64,000 nucleotides of DNA, from positions 62,001-126,000 of the forward strand of contig NC_047498.1 of NCBI RefSeq assembly GCF_002079055.1, read 5' to 3'. Below are positions 1 to 7,806 of this stretch, in pieces (the stretch's first letter is position 1; the number at the start of each line of letters is the position of its first letter). Position numbers and translations under genes: made by a program. This DNA is from Saccharomyces paradoxus (taxonomy: Eukaryota; Ascomycota; Saccharomycetes; Saccharomycetales; Saccharomycetaceae). Under the pieces are notes generated by a model. The model had not been told where the DNA came from and made no database searches. It was given only the letters and a program-made list of their open reading frames with translations.

Positions 1-73
1 CGTTGGTGGCCTGTTTCACCTTTGATTCTGTAGGTGATTGAATAAAACTCTTGAAGGTATCTAACAAAGGCAT
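1..73 (-). CDS. ENT4: ENT4, epsin-like ENTH-domain protein (5' end only)
   Basis: The reverse strand from the ATG at 71-73 reads [14 protein letters not shown] and runs off the left edge after 24 codons. This matches the N-terminus of yeast Ent4 as I remember it. Ent4 is a small ENTH-domain protein implicated in endosomal clathrin-adaptor traffic. Only the segment just before the ENTH fold is present, so no lipid-binding residues can be judged. It lies upstream of PRP19 on the same strand, the S. cerevisiae order (YLL038C, YLL036C). The identification rests on a short match plus synteny. Confidence 0.85.
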
Positions 74-293
74 TACTAGCGCCTCAGTATATGTGTACTC
101 GTTCTTTGATACCTTTATGCCTTCTGAGCTTATTCAACGCATAGTCTCATTTGTCGTTTTCTCATTCTTTTTTTTTTTTTTCCTCATTAGAGCGTTGTCC
201 TAGAGATTTAAAAAGAGCAGGAAATGAAATTTTTACTCAAAATGTTACTACTATTACACAGGTCTACTTAAAAATAAAAATATTTCACCGCAT

Positions 294-1805
294 TCAAGGC
301 GTCAATGCAACAATATTGAAGCCATCATTTGTCTTCAAAATAGCAGCAACGCCGCCATCTCCGCATGTGACCTCTATATCGGTGAAATTGGCAGTTTCAC
401 TTGGCAAATCAAGGCTGTCCGCCTCGTCTCTAATCCAACTTTTTGTTTTCTTGTCAAATTTGTATACGGTCAACGAATGGCTCTTGCTTGAGTACGCAAG
501 CATATACTTACCAGAGTCGTCGATGTCATAGGCAACGGTGCTCGTCTCGAAATCTGGGATAGTGTAAGTTGGGTACGCTAGAGTCCCGACATCCTTTCTT
601 AGATCGAAGCAAGCCACAGCTTGGTCACACTTTACCACCATCCAGTACCCATTATCTGCAAATTCCACCTTTTTTATCTTTGCATTTTTCTCCACGGGAA
701 ATCTTGAGCCTGCTTGGTCAGGTGACGATAAATTGTAAACGTCTAATATACCGTCCGAAGAGTAGAGAGCTAATAATAATGAATCCTTATGTAGGGCACC
801 ACTGCTGTACTCAACATTCAACTTGGCGGAATGAACAATATACTGGGAGTCATCCGTGTAGGACTGAAATCCTATCGTTCCTTTATTATCCGCCCAGATG
901 AAGTATTCCGTATTGACCTCGTTGTGACCATACATATATACAATCTTGTTGGCGGAATTTACCTCTACTTCTCTCAAAACTGTATTTGTTTTTGAGTCGA
1001 GTATGATTATCTGATTACCTGGGTATAACAATAGCAACCGATTACAAGGCCCTCTAGAAACAATAACAGGATGCTCTCCTCCGGTATGAGGGTTTGGTGT
1101 AGTTACGGTGGTAATTGACCTCGAATCCTTTAATTGGGTGAAATGTAAAGTATCACCGTCGCAGAGACATGTGGAAAGCCATTTATCATAGTACATGGAA
1201 TTGTTAAGCTCTTTGTATGGGAATGTTTTAACGGTACAGGAGTAATTTTGTGCCGGTGACAGCTCTAAATTTTTTAGAATCGGCCATTTGAATGGTTTGG
1301 GCTTGCCTCTCGCTACGAAGTCTCTAGAAGATTGTAGCAGCCCTTGTAAAAAATCATCTATTGTAATAACTACCGTTTGCTGTGGAGATTTTGGTAAGTT
1401 TCTCGAATTTTCATTCTTTTCCATCAATAGTTGCGCAGCCACCAACTTTGCAGCATCTCTTTCGTACATTACAGTCGATAGTTTTTTCGTTAAACTATCT
1501 AAAGTTGATCGTAATTTGAAATTTTCCAGCATTATGGCGTCCCATTCGTTCTGCAAACTCGTTAAGAGATTCGGAATCGAGTAATTGGCTTTTAATGTAG
1601 CAGAGTTTGTAGACTCTGTTAACGATGCTTGTTGCGCACTAGGTACGATTTCCACTATTTCTTCGATGCTCAAGGGCTGATTCGTTATCGGATCATTCCC
1701 CGTATCCTTAACATACTGCTCAAGAAGCGACTTTTCAAAAATGCATCTGGATCTAGGTGACAGCACTGGCTTTCTAGGCACTTTCCCGCTAATGGCACAA
1801 AACAT
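294..1805 (-). CDS. PRP19: PRP19, U-box E3 ubiquitin ligase of the spliceosomal NineTeen complex
   Basis: This 503-aa protein is the usual Prp19 length. A U-box occupies residues 1-56 (begins MFCAISGKVP), a helical tetramerisation segment lies at about 75-140, and a WD40 beta-propeller fills about 160-503. Prp19 forms the core of the NTC, which stabilises U5 and U6 during spliceosome activation, and it has ubiquitin-ligase activity. I start at the ATG at 1803-1805. The frame stays open 14 codons further upstream, but that extension has no homology and begins inside the promoter shared with GRC3. The segment between U-box and WD40, and parts of the propeller, differ noticeably from S. cerevisiae as I recall it, which argues for a sister species. 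Confidence 0.96.
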   Translation of the reverse strand: MFCAISGKVPRKPVLSPRSRCIFEKSLLEQYVKDTGNDPITNQPLSIEEIVEIVPSAQQASLTESTNSATLKANYSIPNLLTSLQNEWDAIMLENFKLRSTLDSLTKKLSTVMYERDAAKLVAAQLLMEKNENSRNLPKSPQQTVVITIDDFLQGLLQSSRDFVARGKPKPFKWPILKNLELSPAQNYSCTVKTFPYKELNNSMYYDKWLSTCLCDGDTLHFTQLKDSRSITTVTTPNPHTGGEHPVIVSRGPCNRLLLLYPGNQIIILDSKTNTVLREVEVNSANKIVYMYGHNEVNTEYFIWADNKGTIGFQSYTDDSQYIVHSAKLNVEYSSGALHKDSLLLALYSSDGILDVYNLSSPDQAGSRFPVEKNAKIKKVEFADNGYWMVVKCDQAVACFDLRKDVGTLAYPTYTIPDFETSTVAYDIDDSGKYMLAYSSKSHSLTVYKFDKKTKSWIRDEADSLDLPSETANFTDIEVTCGDGGVAAILKTNDGFNIVALTP

Positions 1806-2124
1806 TGTTCCCCCAGTAGGCTTTCTTGTCTGTGTTTTGCTCTTCAATCCATCTTGGAAAGTTTGCTTCTCTCTAAAATAGCCCTTACGAAATTTTCAGC
1901 GCCGCTACCCGAAAAAGAATGAGATTTATCAACATGAAATTTATTCACGTCAAGTCATCGAGTGCTTTGGTAGTAAGGCCCAGATCGTATAAGAGAGTTG
2001 TTCTAATTCATGCTAGCCGTGTATATAGTATAGGTATACTTTTTTGAAACTTTCCAAATAAGATAATACTGCAGTTTAATTTGACAGAGAAAGAAGGTAA
2101 TTACTGCAATCATATTCTACCATT
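1806..2124. promoter_or_regulatory. Divergent promoter PRP19 / GRC3
   Basis: This 319-bp intergenic region separates two divergently transcribed genes. It is AT-rich, with a TATA-like stretch near 2020-2042 on the GRC3 side. I see no clear PAC motif despite the role of GRC3 in ribosome biogenesis, and no RNA gene. Confidence 0.5.
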
Positions 2125-4017
2125 ATGGTGACAGATTCCAAACAAGATCTACCTCAATATACCAAGGATTCAGACTCAGACTCAGACTCTAGCAGTACTT
2201 TTAACGTGGGATCTCCGTCAATTCCGTCTTCAAAAAGTGCAACCGTGGTTCTCAATAGTGAAGAATATGAGGACGACGAGGTCGATGACTTGAACGGGCT
2301 GGATGCTGAATTGATCAATAATATATTGTATACAGGAGATGAAGATGAAACTATGTTTGTGAGACTGAAAGAAAAACAGAAGTTACATTTGTCTGGTGTT
2401 TTTCGTTTACAAGTAGTAAAAGGAGGTATTATCTACAACAATGTACACTATAATGCTTCGAGAGAAATTTTAACCTTCTGGCACCCATTATCTCAGTCCA
2501 TACCTACCATAGATTTTTCGCACTTTGCAGGTTGGCAAGACACTATTTTTATGCCGAGAAACAATAGGTTTAAAATTGGAGATGACGAACTCAAATCATT
2601 CCCATGTGTTCTTCGCGTTTTCAATTCTAATCATACGGGCCTGTTAGAAGCAGGCCATTTATATCGCGATGTTAATTACCTATGGAAGCCTAAAGAACCT
2701 TATTTTCCATTAAACGCAGGTGCAACGTATCATTTGTTACATGAGTCAGATCGAATTCAATCTTTATCGGTGCCAGGATATTGGTCAACTCCTCTAGAAA
2801 AGTTATATTTGAGTCATAAGAATGCTGCGTATGATACAAGAGTCATGGTGATTGGTGGTAAAAACTCTGGTAAGTCTACGTTCTTGAGACTTTTATTAGA
2901 AAAATTTACGCAAGATATACGAGATTCTACTACGAGCCAGGAAGAATTAGTATATCTGGATTTAGATCCTGGTCAGCCTGAATACTCATTGCCTGATTCA
3001 GTATCTCTGAATAAGATCCTTTCTAGCCCTATTACCCTGGGACAACACCTTTGCCAAGGTTCGAATTTTCAAACCTTATTACAGTTCTACACTGGCTCCT
3101 CTTCTCCGCAAGACGAACCTACGTCATACCTAAATTGTGCCGATAAACTTATAGACTATTTGGAAGAACAGGCTTTCTTCGGGACGTCATTACTTAATTT
3201 ACCTGGGTGGATAAAGGGATTCGGGATGCAAATTTTGAATCATATTATAAGAAAATACAAGCCCACTCACATGTTGTTCCTGGAAACAGCAAACTCAAAA
3301 AGACACTTGGATGAACTAACTATTCCGCAGAGTTTCTCCACATCACTACGAGACACATATGTACCTGAAGTTGTCCGTGTTCCGGCCCATAGTCTGAACC
3401 ACGCCTTATCTACTAGGTTCCATGCATCACAACTTAGAACGTTCAAAATATTGGCATTGTTCCATAAAATGACTCAATTTGATTATGATTTTTCCCCTCT
3501 TTTAAAATCTGCACCTTTGCAAATTTCATATGGTGAAGGTAAAGACGGTATTCAAGGCATTCAATTCCCTATGGAATTTCAAAATCTGAATCCTCAAGAT
3601 ATTAGGTCTGCATTGGAAGGTACTGTAATTGCGATACATACATATTCTGGAGAACGCTTACTGGAGGTAAAAAATATGAATACCTTTCCCATCTTACAAT
3701 CGTTCACTCCTTCTCCTAAGAATTTCATAACGCTGGGACTAATACACTCGATTGACACGTCCAAGCAAATAATGAACATTTATGTACCTCCTTGTCATAC
3801 TCAACTTTTAGATAAACAGCCCGATGATGTTCAGTGGATAATAGTAAGAAATAAGACAGAAACACCTTTTTGTGATTTGCTTCCATCCCCCCGCACAATA
3901 ACATGGGATGCTAGTATACAAATACCGTTTGCAACTTTTGAAAGAAGGAAAAAATTGGAGCATGTGTGGAAAGTCCGTAAGAATGTTTTGAGACGTGGGC
4001 AGTTCATGAAGAGATAG
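2125..4017 (+). CDS. GRC3: GRC3, polynucleotide 5'-hydroxyl kinase of pre-rRNA processing
   Basis: This 630-aa protein matches Grc3 throughout (S. cerevisiae about 632 aa). Grc3 partners the endonuclease Las1 in cleaving ITS2 and phosphorylates the resulting 5'-OH end so that Rat1 can trim it. It also aids Pol I termination. Visible parts are an acidic serine-rich N-terminus with an SD repeat (residues 16-25), a Walker A motif GGKNSGKST with K250, and the kinase motif DLDPGQPE near 277-284. The lysine/arginine-rich end (KKLEHVWKVRKNVLRRG) fits Las1 or RNA contact. It converges with RIX7, another 60S-maturation factor, with about 157 bp between the stop codons. Confidence 0.97.
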   Translation: MVTDSKQDLPQYTKDSDSDSDSSSTFNVGSPSIPSSKSATVVLNSEEYEDDEVDDLNGLDAELINNILYTGDEDETMFVRLKEKQKLHLSGVFRLQVVKGGIIYNNVHYNASREILTFWHPLSQSIPTIDFSHFAGWQDTIFMPRNNRFKIGDDELKSFPCVLRVFNSNHTGLLEAGHLYRDVNYLWKPKEPYFPLNAGATYHLLHESDRIQSLSVPGYWSTPLEKLYLSHKNAAYDTRVMVIGGKNSGKSTFLRLLLEKFTQDIRDSTTSQEELVYLDLDPGQPEYSLPDSVSLNKILSSPITLGQHLCQGSNFQTLLQFYTGSSSPQDEPTSYLNCADKLIDYLEEQAFFGTSLLNLPGWIKGFGMQILNHIIRKYKPTHMLFLETANSKRHLDELTIPQSFSTSLRDTYVPEVVRVPAHSLNHALSTRFHASQLRTFKILALFHKMTQFDYDFSPLLKSAPLQISYGEGKDGIQGIQFPMEFQNLNPQDIRSALEGTVIAIHTYSGERLLEVKNMNTFPILQSFTPSPKNFITLGLIHSIDTSKQIMNIYVPPCHTQLLDKQPDDVQWIIVRNKTETPFCDLLPSPRTITWDASIQIPFATFERRKKLEHVWKVRKNVLRRGQFMKR

Positions 4018-4174
4018 AAAGAAAATTTCACCGTACATTTGCTAATGGTAGCAGAGATAGAGGAGACACAAAAATCATGCATAGTTTTATATATATTTAT
4101 TATGTACACTTATATTCCTTCAATATCTTAGTTATATTAACATCTGGGAACTTTATCAACAAAAATTTATATAT

Positions 4175-6688
4175 TTATTGTTTTATTTCTTCCGCATCCT
4201 TCATCTCCTCCGTTAAACCCATTTTCTTATTTAATCTATCGTACTTCAGTCTATCTTTATCGCTCACAGAGGGTTTAATCTTCCTTAATGCATTTCGGAA
4301 GTCAGACATGGACACGATAATTTCTTCACCAGATACGCCTACCGATAAGTCTTCAAATTCCTTGTCTAAATCATTATCAAGGACGGATTGTATTTCTTCG
4401 CTCTGAAAAAATTTTCTTTTTAGAGCTAAGACTGAACTCTCCCTAACCAAAGCGGCCAAGTCAGCGCCTGAAAAGTTGTTACACTTTTCATTTCTAATAA
4501 TTTCTTCAAAATCAACGTCACTACCCAGTGGTGTCCCGTGCGATTTGGTCAAAGTCTTGATAATATCTAGTTTCTCTTCCGTATTAGGCAACTCAATAAA
4601 TAAAGTTTTATCCAACCTTCCGGGTCTTAGCATAGCAGGATCTATCATATCAGGCCTATTAGTGGCGCCAATCACAAAAATACCCCTCCTATCATTCAAC
4701 CCATCTAATTCAGTTAACAAAGTGTTGACAACTCTTGAAGAAGATTCGGATAATGAAGTGTCTCTTCTTGGCACCAGAGCGTCCAGTTCATCAAAAAAGA
4801 TAACACACGGTACAGACGCCCTTGCTCTAGTAAAAACTTGCCTGATGGATCTTTCTGATTCACCAACGTATTTGTTTAACAATTCGGGACCTTTGATTGA
4901 TATGAAATTTGCACGAGATTCATTGGCAACGGCTTTAGCTAGTAAAGTTTTACCACAACCTGGTGGCCCCCACAACAAAACACCACCAGGGGCGCTAATC
5001 CCCACTTTTTCATAAAGCTCTGGTCTCTTGATAGGTTGAACAATAGCCATATTTAGTTCAAGCCTGACTCTTTGCAATGCACCCACATTTGCCCAAGTAA
5101 CATCTGGAACTGTAGCAAACCCTTCTCTCTTTGCTGTTGGTTGAATTGTTGGTAAAGCTTTCAAAAAGTCTTCATACTTAATGGATAATAATGATAGCTG
5201 CTCTCCTGATAAAGGTTCGGGATAGTTACGGATAAACTGTTGGACTACGGATAGAGGTAACGGGTCGATCATGTTTGCAGTGTTCTTCAGGCTAGATTCA
5301 TCTCCGTTAGCGGCTTCATCAATTTCCATCTTATCTTCTGAAGCGTACGCTGTTGCACTTGGTGTGGATCGTATGTCAGCATAGGTTTGAAAAATTCTTT
5401 TAATGGCACATGTACCGGCAGCAGTAACTAAGGCCTTTAAATCAGCGCCGACGAACCCAGGGGTCAATTTTGCCAACTTGGCAAAATCAATGGTACCATC
5501 AATTTTTAGGTTATCAGACATCTTCTTTAAAATATGTAACCTTGATACTTCGTTAGGAACATTTAGGCATATTTCTCTATCAAATCTACCTGCTCTTCTT
5601 AACGCTGCGTCCAAAGAGTCGGGTCTATTTGTGGCACCTATAATAATAACAGGTTTTCCATTTGTCTTTTCCATCGTTAGTTCATCCATTGAGGTCAATA
5701 ATTGAGCAACTATTCTTCTCTCCATTTCTCTTTGAGCGCCACCATCACGTTTTGGTGTAATGGCATCTATTTCATCAAAGAAAACAAGACATGGTGCCAA
5801 GCTTTTCGCTTCATCAAACAAATCCCTAATCTTTTTTTCGCTTTCCCCAGACATACCACTGACAACCGAAGGTGCAGAAATAGATATGAACGGTACTTGT
5901 AATTCTCCAGCCAATGCATTAGCAATCGATGTCTTACCGCAACCAGGTGGACCGTGGAGCAAAACACCTCTAGGCGGTTCGACACCTGTGGATAAAAATA
6001 TCTCCGGATGAAGAATGGGTAGACCTATAAGCTCCATAAGTTGCGCAACGACATCATCCATACCACCTAGGGATTTCAAAGACGAATTGGGTGGAGATCT
6101 ATCTTCCTTGACTTTTTGACGTTTTACCTTACATGTACCTTCTTTGGATCTTTTTTTAGATTTTTTTACTTCTTCCGTCTTAGGGTCATCAGTATCTACT
6201 ATAGGCTCCGAAGCAGATCCTGATTTGGACCACATGCTAGTTATGCGTTTATTCATCTCATTTGTGTCTTGGTCAATCATCATGTTTTTCTTAGCTATTT
6301 CTTCTTCTAAACTTGCTTTATCTTCCTCTTCCTTGTTGTATCCTGGGTAAGACCCAAATTCTTCCAACTCTGATTCAATAACGTCTTTCAGCATACGTTC
6401 AATTGTCTTTTGTAAGACAACTTTCTTAACTCTTTGGAGCGATAAATCTTTAGTTAAACAAAAAGTAAAAATTTCGCCTGCTGTTAAATCTTTAGCGAAA
6501 AACATCGATTCAAATACATCCTCATCTTCTTTGCCCTCGTTGCTTTCGCTATCTTCTCCTTGAGGTTCCTGTCTCAGGGATCTTTTTCTGTCCAAAGTTT
6601 TTTCCTCCAGGAGACGATAGATTAGATCAACGATCTTGTTATCTAGTGAACTCGTTAATGAGTTCTTTTTAGACTTTACTTTAACCAT
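4175..6688 (-). CDS. RIX7: RIX7, AAA-ATPase for nucleolar pre-60S maturation
   Basis: This 837-aa protein has the S. cerevisiae length. It carries two AAA modules with Walker A motifs GPPGCGKT at K252 and K580, each followed by a Walker B (FFDEIDA, FFDELDA) and an arginine-rich ATNRPD segment. The N-terminal ~190 residues are charged, with a lysine-rich NLS-like patch at about 170-190. Rix7 is the NVL2/Cdc48-type unfoldase that extracts Nsa1 from pre-60S particles. The ATG at 6686-6688 is the first in frame. The upstream region shared with IRC19 holds a PAC and an RRPE element, as expected for the Ribi regulon. Confidence 0.97.
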   Translation of the reverse strand: MVKVKSKKNSLTSSLDNKIVDLIYRLLEEKTLDRKRSLRQEPQGEDSESNEGKEDEDVFESMFFAKDLTAGEIFTFCLTKDLSLQRVKKVVLQKTIERMLKDVIESELEEFGSYPGYNKEEEDKASLEEEIAKKNMMIDQDTNEMNKRITSMWSKSGSASEPIVDTDDPKTEEVKKSKKRSKEGTCKVKRQKVKEDRSPPNSSLKSLGGMDDVVAQLMELIGLPILHPEIFLSTGVEPPRGVLLHGPPGCGKTSIANALAGELQVPFISISAPSVVSGMSGESEKKIRDLFDEAKSLAPCLVFFDEIDAITPKRDGGAQREMERRIVAQLLTSMDELTMEKTNGKPVIIIGATNRPDSLDAALRRAGRFDREICLNVPNEVSRLHILKKMSDNLKIDGTIDFAKLAKLTPGFVGADLKALVTAAGTCAIKRIFQTYADIRSTPSATAYASEDKMEIDEAANGDESSLKNTANMIDPLPLSVVQQFIRNYPEPLSGEQLSLLSIKYEDFLKALPTIQPTAKREGFATVPDVTWANVGALQRVRLELNMAIVQPIKRPELYEKVGISAPGGVLLWGPPGCGKTLLAKAVANESRANFISIKGPELLNKYVGESERSIRQVFTRARASVPCVIFFDELDALVPRRDTSLSESSSRVVNTLLTELDGLNDRRGIFVIGATNRPDMIDPAMLRPGRLDKTLFIELPNTEEKLDIIKTLTKSHGTPLGSDVDFEEIIRNEKCNNFSGADLAALVRESSVLALKRKFFQSEEIQSVLDNDLDKEFEDLSVGVSGEEIIVSMSDFRNALRKIKPSVSDKDRLKYDRLNKKMGLTEEMKDAEEIKQ

Positions 6689-6802
6689 TGTTCCAGCCTT
6701 CCCACCATGCGATTATTATGGGCCCTAGTGATCTTCTATTCACGCTATCTCATTGATTATTCAGATATCGGTTGATAATCATTGTTCAACTTTCCAAAAT
6801 AT

Positions 6803-6826
6803 GCGATGAGCTGAATGAAAAATTTT
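6803..6826. promoter_or_regulatory. PAC and RRPE elements between RIX7 and IRC19
   Basis: GCGATGAGCT at 6803-6812 is a textbook PAC element (Dot6/Tod6 site). TGAAAAATTTT at 6816-6826 is an RRPE (Stb3 site). Placed 4 bp apart and about 115-140 bp upstream of the RIX7 ATG, they are the paired motif of ribosome-biogenesis promoters. Assignment to RIX7 rather than IRC19 is an inference from function. Confidence 0.8.
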
Positions 6827-6951
6827 GGAAATAGCAGTCACTCACGACGAACATCGAAGTTTGCCATGACAACCATATATGGAGCAAGCTTATGAGAATA
6901 GCCTCCAGCATCATATTTATGGCTGTTAACAGCAGATAAGTGGATAACACA

Positions 6952-7647
6952 ATGGGTAAGCCATCTGTTACAATAACGACAGCAAAAGCAATTATAACGT
7001 CAGAATATACTCTTATTAAATCGCATTCTAAATACAAACTTCCTGCAACTTTTGAAAAGCTCGATGCAGACTTACCTGAGAGAAGGAGCACAGTCGTTAA
7101 GCTATTTTACCGCCGATTTATGAGACTGAAGCCTTTCGTATCGAATGTAAAAATGGTTAAAGAGACTTATGGGGATTATCTTCGATATAAGTTTATTAAA
7201 GAAAACTACGAACTTAAACGGTACCTGGTATTCAATCCTGATGCCTTGAGGTCAAAAACCAAGCTTGAGCTTCTGAGCAACACAAAATGTAGTGACAAGG
7301 TGCTTCCCGTGACTGAGATGCAAAGAACCTTGGAATTTGTTCTGAAAGGCTGTTCATACTTGCCCGAGACAAAAGTACAAAAGTGGGACATTGCAAGAGA
7401 CAACACATATTGCAGGCAAATTTTAAAGAATCTCCTAACTACGCAATATGAAAAGTATAGATCAATTTTGCAGAGAGGAATAGGCCATGATGAGCTTGAT
7501 GTCAAATTCTCTCATTTGAAAACCACCTCTAGTCCGCTAACTAAACTAAATAAAAGCGACAAGAAAAAGATTCCGCTTTTCAAAGTATTTAGTGACTTCG
7601 ATACAACATTGATATATCTCAACGAGACATTGGGTACAAGGTTATAA
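6952..7647 (+). CDS. IRC19: IRC19, protein of unknown mechanism with an LYR-like segment
   Basis: This 231-aa protein corresponds to S. cerevisiae Irc19 (230 aa). The family name refers to increased recombination centres in the mutant, and a sporulation role has been reported; its biochemistry is unknown to me. I start at the ATG at 6952; the frame extends to an upstream GTG, but GTG is not a likely yeast start. Residues 51-62 (LFYRRFMRLKPF), followed by a YGDYLRYKFIKENYEL helix, resemble the first helices of LYR-motif mitochondrial proteins (see findings). It is divergent from RIX7 and convergent with YLL032C. Confidence 0.93.
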   Translation: MGKPSVTITTAKAIITSEYTLIKSHSKYKLPATFEKLDADLPERRSTVVKLFYRRFMRLKPFVSNVKMVKETYGDYLRYKFIKENYELKRYLVFNPDALRSKTKLELLSNTKCSDKVLPVTEMQRTLEFVLKGCSYLPETKVQKWDIARDNTYCRQILKNLLTTQYEKYRSILQRGIGHDELDVKFSHLKTTSSPLTKLNKSDKKKIPLFKVFSDFDTTLIYLNETLGTRL

Positions 7648-7806
7648 AGGTAAGTATCGTAATAAAAGCGGGACGTTTTAGTATGTATGGTAAATATCAA
7701 TCAAATAATGTAAACAGATGCGGATACGCCTAATGCCATTTTTCTGTTGTATGCATACCCATCGAAAAAATTGCATAAACGTAACAATACCACTACTTTT
7801 TTCTTC

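Noticed and set aside
151-531. Plus-strand frame of 126 codons overlapping the PRP19 3' end (YLL037W-like position)
   Set aside because: Overlaps a conserved gene, low-complexity start, no homology; equivalent frames are classed as dubious in S. cerevisiae.
294-1847. Extended PRP19 start 14 codons upstream
   Set aside because: The U-box of Prp19 begins at MFCAISG; the extension has no homology and would lie in the leader.
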